Origin: Nematostella vectensis | Lineage: Eukaryota; Cnidaria; Anthozoa; Actiniaria; Edwardsiidae | Assembly (NCBI RefSeq): GCF_932526225.1 | Contig: NC_064043.1 | Coordinates: 806,001 to 870,000 of the forward strand | DNA: 64,000 nt | Direction of reading: 5' to 3' | Shown: positions 1 to 10,034 of the stretch, piece by piece | How the letters are laid out: every line of letters begins with the position of its first letter | Numbering within the stretch: the stretch's first letter is position 1 | Position numbers and translations under genes: made by a program | Notes under the pieces: generated by a model | Seen by the model: the letters and a program-made list of their open reading frames with translations, nothing else | Told to the model about the DNA's origin: nothing | Databases searched by the model: none

Positions 1-504
1 TGTAACCTTTTGGAGGTTACACTCGTAAAACAAATTCCCGAATGTAACCCTGAAGCTTTTCCCGAATGTAACCTCCAGTCCGATGGTGACTTTGCTTGGG
101 ATAGTTTACGATACCAATAGTATTAAAAGTAATTTTCATTACAATTCCCTTCAGCAATGCCACGTTAGTCTTTCGTTGCGGGCACTTGACTACTAACGCA
201 GCAACACGGGTTCGATTCCCGCTGATAGCCTATTTTTTTTCTTTGTTTTTTTTTTAAATATCGATACTTAATTATACTGTTCTTGGTGTGTCATGACATA
301 AAAAGAAGGTATAGGGACATTTTTATGTACTCTCAGCATCTTTGATGTGCTCATGCTTTGTTCAGGATCCTGTACATATTTTATGCACACAAGAACTAAC
401 TAGATTCCTTGGATAACTTGATTAAGTAGATTCTAACATAGAGCATAGCGCTCGATAGATTGATATACCTTTTTTTCCGAGTATACTGTTTTATTTTTCC
501 TAAT

Positions 505-623
505 GTTACTTTTTGGAATTTACATTCGGAAAAAAAAATTATCGATTGTAACCTTTTGGAGGTTACACTCGTAAAACAAATTCCCGAATGTAACCCTGAA
601 GCTTTTCCCGAATGTAACCTCCA
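505..623 (+). repeat. GTAAC/GTTAC motif block of the monomer
   Basis: Five copies of one pentamer, in both orientations, fall within 119 bp: GTTAC at 505, GTAAC at 548, GTTAC at 562, GTAAC at 590 and GTAAC at 614. Most sit in a longer GTAACC/GGTTAC core. The block also contains the direct repeat TTCCCGAATGTAACC at 581-595 and 605-619, offset by 24 bp. The inverted pairs TTACATTCGG 520-529 with CCGAATGTAA 584-593 or 608-617, and TGGAGGTTAC 557-566 with GTAACCTCCA 614-623, are exact. The block is the most internally repetitive part of the monomer outside the T tracts. Its role is unknown. It could be a clustered protein-binding site or a remnant of an older short repeat. Confidence 0.8.
548..566 (+). 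other. Short hairpin in the GTAAC block
   Basis: GTAACCT at 548-554 is the exact reverse complement of AGGTTAC at 560-566, leaving a 5-nt loop TTTGG. It recurs in nearly all full and short units. A subfamily reads GTAACAT on the left arm and so loses one pair. No T run follows directly, so it is not an intrinsic terminator. Confidence 0.6.
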
Positions 624-711
624 GTCCGATGGTGACTTTGCTTGGGATAGTTTACGATACCAATAGTATTAAAAGTAATTTTCATTACAATTCCCTTCAG
701 CAATGCCACGT

Positions 712-722
712 TAGTCTTTCGT
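712..722 (+). promoter_or_regulatory. Degenerate Pol III box A in tRNA-like element
   Basis: TAGTCTTTCGT occupies the box A position of the tRNA-like element. It keeps the T-R-G-Y start of the TRGYNNANNNG consensus but has T instead of the usual A at the seventh position. It starts 43 nt upstream of box B, which is within normal tRNA spacing. Whether it still binds TFIIIC cannot be told from sequence. Confidence 0.45.
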
Positions 723-754
723 TGCGAGCACTTGACTACTAACGCAGCGACCCG

Positions 755-765
755 GGTTCGATTCC
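755..765 (+). promoter_or_regulatory. Pol III box B (GGTTCGATTCC)
   Basis: The 11-mer matches the eukaryotic box B consensus GGTTCGANTCC at every position. It lies in the T arm of the tRNA-like element and is retained in almost every copy in the window. Exceptions seen by eye are near 1851, 2399, 19811, 20357 and 20901. It overlaps a CCCGGG (SmaI) palindrome in most units. Confidence 0.7.
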
Positions 766-778
766 CGCTGATAGCCTA

Positions 779-786
779 TTTTTTTT
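779..786 (+). terminator. Oligo-T tract positioned as Pol III terminator
   Basis: Eight T residues begin two bases after the tRNA-like 3' end. Pol III stops at runs of four or more T on the non-template strand, so a transcript started at the tRNA-like element would end here at roughly 75-85 nt. Most units carry 8 or 9 T here. A subfamily lacks the A before the run, so the T tract directly follows the GCC. A second T tract of about 7 to 18 T follows after CTTTA. Confidence 0.5.
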
Positions 787-2552
787 CTTTATTTTTTTTT
801 TTTTAAATATCGATACTTAATTATACTGTTCTTGGTGTGTCATGGCATAAAAAAAAGGTATAGGGAGATTTTTATGTACTCTCAGCATCTTTGATGTGCT
901 CATGCTTTGTTCAGGATCCTGTACATATTTTATGCACACAAGAACTAACTAGATTCCTTGGATAACTTGATTAAGTAGATTCTAACATAGAGCATAGCGC
1001 TCGATAGATTGATATACCTTTTTGTTCCGAGTATACTGTTTTATTTTTCCTAATGTTACTTTTTGGAATTTACATTCGGAAAAAAAATTATCGATTGTAA
1101 CCTTTTGGAGGTTACACTCGTAAAACAAATTCCCGAATGTAACCCTGAAGCTTTTCCCGAATGTAACCTCCAGTCCGATGGTGACTTTGCTTGGGATAGT
1201 TTACGATACCAATAGTATTAAAAGTAATTTTCATTACAATTCCCTTCAGCAATGCCACGTTAGTCTTTCGTTGCGGGCACTTGACTACTAACGCAGCAAC
1301 ACGGGTTCGATTCCCGCTGATAGCCTATTTTTTTTCTTTGTTTTTTTTTTAAATATCGATACTTAATTATACTGTTCTTGGTGTGTCATGACATAAAAAG
1401 AAGGTATAGGGACATTTTTATGTACTCTCAGCATCTTTGATGTGCTCATGCTTTGTTCAGGATCCTGTACATATTTTATGCACACAAGAACTAACTAGAT
1501 TTCTTGGATAACTTGATTAAGTAGATTCTAACATAGAGCATAGCGCTCGATAGATTGATATACCTTTTTTTCCGAGTATACTGTTTTATTTTTCCTAATG
1601 TTACTTTTTGGAATTTACATTCGGAAAAAAAATTATCGATTGTAACCTTTTGGAGGTTACACTCGTAAAACAAATTCCCGAATGTAACCCTGAAGCTTTT
1701 CCCGAATGTAACCTCCAGTCCGATGGTGACTTTGCTTGGGATAGTTTACGATACCAATAGTATTAAAAGTAATTTTTATTACAATTCCCTTCAGCAATGC
1801 CACGTTAGTCTTTCGTTGCGGGCACTTGACTACTAACGCAGCGACCCGGGTTCGATTCAAGCTGATAGCCTATTTTTTTTTCTTTATTTTTTTTTTTTAA
1901 ATATCGATACTTAATTATACTGTTCTTGGTGTGTCATGACATAAAAAGAAGGTATAGGGTCATTTTTATGTACTCTCAGTATCTTTGATGTGCTCATGCT
2001 TTGTTCAGGATCCTGTACATATTTTATGCACACAAGAACTAACTAGATTCCTTGGATAACTTGATTAAGTAGATTCTAACATAGAGCATAGCGCTCGATA
2101 GATTGATATACCTTTTTTTCCGAGTATACTGTTCTATTTTTCCTAATGTTACTTTTTGGAATTTACATTCGGAAAAAAATTATCGATTTTAACCTTTTTG
2201 AGGTTACACTCGTAAAACAAATTCCCAAATGTAACCCTGAAACTTTTCCCGAAAGTAACCTCCAGTCCAATGGTGACTTTGCTTGGGATAGTTTATGATA
2301 CCAATAGTATTAAAAGTAATTTTCATTACAATCCCCTTCAGCAATGCCACGTTAGTCTTTCGTTGCGGGCACTTGACTACTAACGCAGCGACCCGGGTTC
2401 GATTCACGCTGATAGCCTATTTTTTTTTCTTTATTTTTTTTTTAAATATCGATACTTAATTATACTGTTCTTGGTGTGTCATGACATAAAAAGAAGGTAT
2501 AGGGACATTTTTATGTACTCTCAGCATCTTTGATGTGCTCATGCTTTGTTCA

Positions 2553-2989
2553 GGATCCTGCACATATTTTATGCACACAAGAACTAACTAGATTCCTTGG
2601 ATAACTTGATTAAGTAGATTCTAACATAGAGCATAGCGCTCGATAGATTGATATACCTATTTTTCCGAGTATACTGTTCTATTTTTCCTAATGTTACTTT
2701 TTGGAATTTACATTCGGAAAAAAAATTATCGATTGTAACCTTTTGGAGGTTACACTTCATTACAATTCCCTTCAGCAATGCCACGTTAGTCTTTCGTTGC
2801 GGGCACTTGACTACTAACGCAGCGACCCGGGTTCGATTCCCGCTGATAGCCTATTTTTTTTTCTTTATTTTTTTTTTTTTTAATATCGATACTTAATTAT
2901 ACTGTTCTTGGTGTGTCATGACATAAAAAGAAGGTATAGGGTCATTTTTATGTACTCTCAGTATATTTGTTGTGCTCATGCTTTGTTCA
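2553..2989 (+). repeat. Short monomer variant (437 bp), copy 1
   Basis: The unit lacks about 112 bp between TTACACT and TCATTACAATT, with the junction at 2756/2757. The deletion removes both CCCGAATGTAACC direct repeats and the spacer up to the tRNA-like element. The hairpin and the whole tRNA-like element are kept. Only one T is shared at the breakpoint. Confidence 0.93.
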
Positions 2990-3532
2990 GGATCCTGTAC
3001 ATATTTTATGCACACAAGAACTAACTAGATTCCTTGGATAACTTGATTAAGTAGATTCTAACCTAGAGCATAGCGCTCGATAGATTGATATACCTTTTTT
3101 CCGAGTATACTGTTCTATTTTTCCTAATGTTGCTTTTTGGAATTTACATTCGGAAAAAAAATTATCGATTGTAACCTTTTGGAGGTTACACTCGTAAAAC
3201 AAATTCCCGAATGTAACCCTGAAGCTTTTCCCGAATGTAACCTCCAATCCGATGGTGACTTTGCTTGGGATAGTTTCCGATACCAATAGTATTTAAAGTA
3301 ATTTTCATTACAATTCCCTTCAGCAATGCCACGTTAGTCTTTTGTTGCGGGCACTTGACTACTAACGCAGCGACCCGGGTTCGATTCCCGCTGATAGCCT
3401 TTTTTTTTCTTTATTTTTTTTTTAAATATCGATACTTAATTATACTGTTCTTGGTGTGTCATGACATAAAAAGAAGGTATAGGGTCATTTTTATGTACTC
3501 TCAGTATCTTTGATGTGCTCATGCTTTGTTCA

Positions 3533-3966
3533 GGATCCTGTACATATTTTATGCACACAAGAACTAACTAGATTCCTTGGATAACTTGATTAAGTAGATT
3601 CTAACATAGAGCATAGCGCTCGATAGATTGATATACCTTTTTTTCCGAGTATACTGTTCTATTTTTCCTAATGTTACTTTTTGGAATTTACATTCGGAAA
3701 AAAAATTATCGATTGTAACCTTTTGGAGGTTACACTTCATTACAATTCCCTTCAGCAATGCCACGTTAGTCTTTCGTTGCGGGCACTTGACTACTAACGC
3801 AGCGACCCGGGTTCGATTCCCGCTGATAGCCTATTTTTTTTTCTTTATTTTTTTTTTAAATATCGATACTTAATTATACTGTTCTTGGTGTGTCATGACA
3901 TAAAAAGAAGGTATAGGGACATTTTTATGTACTCTCAGCATCTTTGATGTGCTCATGCTTTGTTCA
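3533..3966 (+). repeat. Short monomer variant (434 bp), copy 2
   Basis: The same deletion is present, with the junction at 3736/3737, identical to copy 1. BamHI-to-BamHI length is 434 bp against the usual 546. Confidence 0.93.
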
Positions 3967-4487
3967 GGATCCTGTACATATTTTATGCACACAAGAACTA
4001 ACTAGATTCCTTGGATAACTTGATTAAGTAGATTCTAACATAGAGCATAGCGCTCGATAGATTGATATACCTTTTTTTCCGAGTATACTGTTTTAGTTTT
4101 CCTAATGTTACTTTTTGGAATTTACATTCGGAAAAAAAAATTATCGATTGTAACCTTTTGGAGGTTACACTCGTAAAACAAATTCCCGAATGTAACCCTG
4201 AAGCTTTTCCCGAATGTAACCTCCAGTCCGATGCTGACTTTGCTTGGGATAGTTTACGATACCAATAGTATTAAAAGTAATTTTCATTACAATTTCCTTC
4301 AGCAATGCCACGTTAGTCTTTCGTTGCGAGCACTTGACTACTAACGCAGCGACCCGGGTTCGATTCCCGCTGATAGACTATTTTTTTTCTTTATTTTTTT
4401 TTAAATATCGATACTTAATTATACTGTTCTTGGTGTGTCATGACATAAAAAAAAGGTATAGGGAGATTTTTATGTACTCTCAGCATC

Positions 4488-4552
4488 GTTTCGTTGCGGG
4501 CACTTGACTACTAACGCAGCAACACGGGTTCGATTCCCGCTGATAGCCTATT
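4488..4552 (+). pseudogene. 5'-truncated tRNA-like element in a 170-bp remnant unit
   Basis: Two box B motifs lie only 170 bp apart here (4357-4367 and 4527-4537), so about 376 bp of a unit is missing. The junction joins CTCAGCATCG to TTTCGTTGCGGG around 4487-4491. The resulting unit has no BamHI site and no GTAAC block. Its tRNA-like element has lost the 5' acceptor and most of box A. A few bases (CGTT) could derive from either side, consistent with a microhomology-mediated deletion. Confidence 0.85.
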
Positions 4553-5110
4553 TTTTTTCTTTGTTTTTTTTTAAATATCGATACTTAATTATACTGTTCT
4601 TGGTGTGTCATGACATAAAAAGAAGGTATAGGGACATTTTTATGTACTCTCAGCATCTTTGATGTGCTCATGCTTTGTTCAGGATCCTGTACATATTTTA
4701 TGCACACAAGAACTAACTAGATTCCTTGGATAACTTGATTAAGTAGATTCTAACATAGAGCATAGCGCTCGATAGATTGATATACCTTTTTTTCCGAGTA
4801 TACTGTTTTATTTTTCCTAATGTTACTTTTTGGAATTTACATTCGGAAAAAAAATTATCGATTGTAACCTTTTGGAGGTTACACTCGTAAAACAAATTCC
4901 CGAATGTAACCCTGAAGCTTTTCCCGAATGTAACCTCCAGTCCGATGGTGACTTTGCTTGGGATAGTTTACGATACCAATAGTATTAAAAGTAATTTTCA
5001 TTACAATTCCCTTCAGCAATGCCACGTTAGTCTTTCGTTGCGGGCACTTGACTACTAACGCAGCAACACGGGTTCGATTCCCGCTGATAGACTATTTTTT
5101 TTCTTTGTTT

Positions 5111-8100
5111 TTTTTTTAAATATCGATACTTAATTATACTGTTCTTGGTGTGTCATGACATAAAAAGAAGGTATAGGGACATTTTTATGTACTCTCAGCA
5201 TCTTTGATGTGCTCATGCTTTGTTCAGGATCCTGTACATATTTTATGCACACAAGAACTAACTAGATTCCTTGGATAACTTGATTAAGTAGATTCTAACA
5301 TAGAGCATAGCGCTCGATAGATTGATATACCTTTTTTTCCGAGTATACTGTTTTATTTTTCCTAATGTTACTTTTTGGAATTTACATTCGGAAAAAAAAT
5401 TATCGATTGTAACCTTTTGGAGGTTACACTCGTAAAACAAATTCCCGAATGTAACCCTGAAGCTTTTCCCGAATGTAACCTCCAGTCCGATGGTGACTTT
5501 GCTTGGGATAGTTTACGATACCAATAGTATTAAAAGTAATTTTTATTACAATTCCCTTCAGCAATGCCACGTTAGTCTTTCGTTGCGGGCACTTGACTAC
5601 TAACGCAGCGACCCGGGTTCGATTCCCGCTGATAGCCTATTTTTTTTTCTTTATTTTTTTTTTTTAAATATCGATACTTAATTATACTGTTCTTGGTGTG
5701 TCATGACATAAAAAGAAGGTATAGGGTCATTTTTATGTACTCTCAGTATCTTTGATGTGCTCATGCTTTGTTCAGGATCCTGTACATATTTTATGCACAC
5801 AAGAACTAACTAGATTCCTTGGATAACTTGATTAAGTAGATTCTAACATAGAGCATAGCGCTCGATAGATTGATATACCTTTTTTTCCGAGTATACTGTT
5901 CTATTTTTCCTAATGTTACTTTTTGGAATTTACATTCGGAAAAAAAATTATCGATTTTAACCTTTTGGAGGTTACACTCGTAAAACAAATTCCCGAATGT
6001 AACCCTGAAACTTTTCCCGAAAGTAACCTCCAGTCCGATGGTGACTTTGCTTGGGATAGTTTACGATACCAATAGTATTAAAAGTAATTTTCATTACAAT
6101 TCCCTTCAGCAATGCCACGTTAGTCTTTCGTTGCGGGCACTTGACTACTAACGCAGCAACACGGGTTCGATTCCCGCTGATAGACTATTTTTTTTCTTTG
6201 TTTTTTTTTTTAAATATCGATACTTAATTATACTGTTCTTGGTGTGTCATGACATAAAAAGAAGGTATAGGGACATTTTTATGTACTCTCAGCATCTTTG
6301 ATGTGCTCATGCTTTGTTCAGGATCCTGTACATATTTTATGCACACAAGAACTAACTAGATTCCTTGGATAACTTGATTAAGTAGATTCTAACATAGAGC
6401 ATAGCGCTCGATAGATTGATATACCTTTTTTTCCGAGTATACTGTTTTATTTTTCCTAATGTTACTTTTTGGAATTTACATTCGGAAAAAAAATTATCGA
6501 TTGTAACCTTTTGGAGGTTACACTCGTAAAACAAATTCCCGAATGTAACCCTGAAGCTTTTCCCGAATGTAACCTCCAGTCCGATGGTGACTTTGCTTGG
6601 GATAGTTTACGATACCAATAGTATTAAAAGTAATTTTTATTACAATTCCCTTCAGCAATGCCACGTTAGTCTTTCGTTGCGGGCACTTGACTACTAACGC
6701 AGCGACCCGGGTTCGATTCCCGCTGATAGCCTATTTTTTTTTCTTTATTTTTTTTTTTTAAATATCGATACTTAATTATACTGTTCTTGGTGTGTCATGA
6801 CATAAAAAGAAGGTATAGGGTCATTTTTATGTACTCTCAGTATCTTTGATGTGCTCATGCTTTGTTCAGGATCCTGTACATATTTTATGCACACAAGAAC
6901 TAACTAGATTCCTTGGATAACTTGATTAAGTAGATTCTAACATAGAGCATAGCGCTCGATAGATTGATATACCTTTTTTTCCGAGTATACTGTTCTATTT
7001 TTCCTAATGTTACTTTTTGGAATTTACATTCGGAAAAAAAATTATCGATTTTAACCTTTTGGAGGTTACACTCGTAAAACAAATCCCCGAATGTAACCCT
7101 GAAACTTTTCCCGAAAGTAACCTCCAGTCCAATGGTGACTTTGCTTGGGATAGTTTATGATACCAATAGTATTAAAAGTAATTTTCATTACAATCCCCTT
7201 CAGCAATGCCACGTTAGTCTTTCGTTGCAGGCACTTGACTACTAACGCAGCGACCCGGGTTCGATTCCCGCTGATAGCCTATTTTTTTTTCTTTATTTTT
7301 TTTTTAAATATCGATACTTAATTATACTGTTCTTGGTGTGTCATGACATAAAAAGAAGGTATAGGGACATTTTTATGTACTCTCAGCATCTTTGATGTGC
7401 TCATGCTTTGTTCAGGATCCTGCACATATTTTATGCACACAAGAACTAACTTGATTCCTTGGATAACTTGATTAAGTAGATTCTAACATAGTGCATAGCG
7501 CTCGATAGATTGATATACCTTTTTTTCCGAGTATACTGTTTTATTTTTCCTAATGTTACTTTTTGGAATTTACATTCGGAAAAAAAATTATCGATTGTAA
7601 CCTTTTGGAGGTTACACTCGTAAAACAAATTCCCGAATGTAACCCTGAAGCTTTTCCCGAATGTAACCTCCAGTCCGATGGTGACTTTGCTTGGGATAGT
7701 TTACGATACCAATAGTATTAAAAGTAATTTTCATTACAATTCCCTTCAGCAATGCCACGTTAGTCTTTCGTTGCGAGCACTTGACTACTAACGCAGCGAC
7801 CCGGGTTCGATTCCCGCTGATAGCCTATTATTTTTCTTTATTTTTTTTTTAATATCGATACTTAATTATACTGTTCTTGGTGTGTCATGACATAAAAAAA
7901 AGGTATAGGGAGATTTTTATGTACTCTCAGCATCTTTGATGTGCTCATGCTTTGTTCAGGATCCTGTACATATTTTATGCACACAAGAACTAACTAGATT
8001 CCTTGGATAACTTGATTAAGTAGATTCTAACATAGAGCATAGCGCTCGATAGATTGATATACCTTTTTTTTCAGAGTATACTGTTTTATTTTTCCTAATG

Positions 8101-9921
8101 TTACTTTTTGGAATTTACATTCGGAAAAAAAATTATCGATTGTAACCTTTTGGAGGTTACACTCGTAAAACAAATTCCCGAATGTAACCCTGAAGCTTTT
8201 CCCGAATGTAACCTCCAGTCCGATGGTGACTTTGCTTGGGATAGTTTACGATACCAATAGTATTAAAAGTAATTTTCATTACAATTCCCTTCAGCAATGC
8301 CACGTTAGTCTTTCGTTGCGGGCACTTGACTACTAACGCAGCAACACGGGTTCGATTCCCGCTGATAGACTATTTTTTTTCTTTGTTTTTTTTTTTAAAT
8401 ATCGATACTTAATTATACTGTTCTTGGTGTGTCATGACATAAAAAGAAGGTATAGGGACATTTTTATGTACTCTCAGCATCTTTGATGTGCTCATGCTTT
8501 GTTCAGGATCCTGTACATATTTTATGCACACAAGAACTAACTAGATTCCTTGGATAACTTGATTAAGTAGATTCTAACATAGAGCATAGCGCTCGATAGA
8601 TTGATATACCTTTTTTTCCGAGTATACTGTTTTATTTTTCCTAATGTTACTTTTTGGAATTTACATTTGGAAAAAAAATTATCGATTGTAACCTTTTGGA
8701 GGTTACACTCGTAAAACAAATTCCCGAATGTAACCCTGAAGCTTTTCCCGAATGTAACCTCCAGTCCGATGGTGACTTTGCTTGGGATAGTTTACGATAC
8801 CAATAGTATTAAAAGTAATTTTTATTACAATTCCCTTCAGCAATGCCACGTTAGTCTTTCGTTGCGGGCACTTGACTACTAACGCAGCGACCCGGGTTCG
8901 ATTCCCGCTGATAGCCTATTTTTTTTTCTTTATTTTTTTTTTTTTAAATATCGATACTTAATTATACTGTTCTTGGTGTGTCATGACATAAAAAGAAGGT
9001 ATAGGGTCATTTTTATGTACTCTCAGTATCTTTGATGTGCTCATGCTTTGTTCAGGATCCTGTACATATTTTATGCACACAAGAACTAACTAGATTCCTT
9101 GGATAACTTGATTAAGTAGATTCTAACATAGAGCATAGCGCTCGATAGATTGATATACCTATTTTTCCGAGTATACTGTTTTATTTTTCCTAATGTTACT
9201 TTTTGGAATTTACATTCGGAAAAAAAATTATCGATTGTAACCTTTTGGAGGTTACACTCGTAAAACAAATTCCCGAATGTAACCCTGAAGCTTTTCCCGA
9301 ATGTAACCTCCAGTCCGATGGTGACTTTGCTTGGGATAGTTTACGATACCAATAGTATTAAAAGTAATTTTCATTACAATTCCCTTCAGCAATGCCACGT
9401 TAGTCTTTCGTTGCGGGCACTTGACTCCTAACGCAGCTACCCGGGTTCGATTCCCGCTGATAGCCTTTTTTTTTCTTTATTTTTTTTTTTTTAATATCGA
9501 TACTTAATTATACTGTTATTGGTGTGTCATGACATAAAAAGAAGAAATATGGTCATTTTTATGTACTCTCAGCATCTTTGATGTGCTCATGCTTTGTTCA
9601 GGATCCTGTACATATTTTATGCACACAAGAACTAACTTGATTCCTTGGATAACTTGATTAAGTAGATTCTAACATAGAGCATAGCGCTCGATAGATTGAT
9701 ATACCTTTTTTTCCGAGTATACTGTTCTATTTTTCCTAATGTTACTTTTTGGAATTTACATTCGGAAAAAAAATTATCGATTGTAACCTTTTGGAGGTTA
9801 CACTTCATTACAATTCCCTTCAGCAATGCCACGTTAGTCTTTCGTTGCGGGCACTTGACTACTAACGCAGCGACCCGGGTTCGATTCCCGCTGATAGCCT
9901 ATTTTTTTTTCTTTATTTTTT
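5111..9921 (+). repeat. 4.81-kb higher-order repeat, copy 1
   Basis: Landmarks in this block recur 4806-4808 bp downstream. BamHI at 5227 corresponds to 10035 and BamHI at 9601 to 14407. Diagnostic variants recur at the same offset, such as the CATAGTGCATAG change near 7489 and 12296, and GCCTATTATTTTTC near 7823 and 12631. The block contains eight full units and one short unit, which predicts 4802 bp before T-tract variation. The left edge lies just after 5106, where the T-tract variant CTTTG of the unit to the left gives way. Confidence 0.88.
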
Positions 9922-10034
9922 TTTTAAATATCGATACTTAATTATACTGTTCTTGGTGTGTCATGACATAAAAAGAAGGTATAGGGACATTTTTATGTAC
10001 TCTCAGCATCTTTGATGTGCTCATGCTTTGTTCA
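9601..10034 (+). repeat. Short monomer variant (434 bp), copy 3
   Basis: The deletion junction is at 9804/9805 and identical to the other short units. This is the short unit that closes copy 1 of the 4.81-kb repeat. Confidence 0.93.

Larger units (their letters stand above)
705..776 (+). pseudogene. tRNA-derived element (representative copy; one in nearly every monomer)
   Basis: The segment folds onto the tRNA plan with standard arm lengths and totals 72 nt. T8-A9 are at 712-713. The D stem is 714-717 with 726-729, using G-U pairs. The anticodon loop CTACTAA is at 736-742 with U33 in place, giving anticodon ACU. The variable loop is 4 nt. The T loop TTCGATT is at 757-763, with four of five T-stem pairs (754-756 and 753 with 764-767). 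It is not a functional tRNA as it stands. The acceptor strands (705-711 and 769-775) form only about three of seven pairs, and the anticodon stem keeps CTTGA on the 5' side but reads CGCAG on the 3' side, leaving two of five pairs. The conserved 5' stem half suggests decay from a true tRNA or a tRNA-headed SINE. The parent isoacceptor is uncertain. Equivalent copies recur once per unit through the window. Confidence 0.72.
365..913 (+). repeat. Representative full-length monomer
   Basis: This unit, taken from one BamHI site to the next, is 549 bp and serves as the reference. Its order is: BamHI palindrome CAGGATCCTG, AGCGCT palindrome near 449, GTAAC block 505-623, spacer about 624-704, tRNA-like element 705-776, first T tract 779-786, second longer T tract, then a segment containing an ATCGAT (ClaI) site that leads to the next BamHI site. 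The choice of BamHI as the start is arbitrary, because a head-to-tail array has no natural phase in this window. Length differences among full units (about 544-553 bp) come mainly from the T tracts and the A run at 530-538. Confidence 0.95.
1..5110 (+). repeat. Mixed monomers, left part of window
   Basis: This stretch holds full units with no clear higher-order period, two short units (2553-2989 and 3533-3966) and one strongly truncated unit near 4490. Two full units share the variant GCAACACGGG in front of box B (201 and 1296), 1095 bp apart, hinting at a dimer arrangement. Two units (near 1851 and 2399) have box B followed by unusual bases, TTCAAGC and TTCACGC, instead of TTCCCGC. Confidence 0.85.

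Noticed and set aside
365-370. BamHI palindrome CAGGATCCTG as a conserved functional site.
   Set aside because: It is common to most units but is lost in several (near 23786, 36871, 44511, 46147, 49963) that are nevertheless amplified, so it is useful as a landmark only.
548-566. Rho-independent terminator.
   Set aside because: The hairpin is AT-rich with a 7-bp stem, is not followed by a T run, and the context is eukaryotic satellite DNA.
705-776. Functional tRNA gene with anticodon ACU.
   Set aside because: Arm lengths fit, but only about three of seven acceptor pairs and two of five anticodon-stem pairs form, and G18-G19 of the D loop is not preserved. No alternative 5' acceptor strand matching GATAGC was found upstream.
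2648-2896. 80-82 codon plus-strand open frames in short units (2648, 3628, 9696, 14502, 16026).
   Set aside because: They exist only where the 112-bp deletion joins two frames and they read through the tRNA-like element and T tract (poly-Phe). This is a by-product of the deletion junction.
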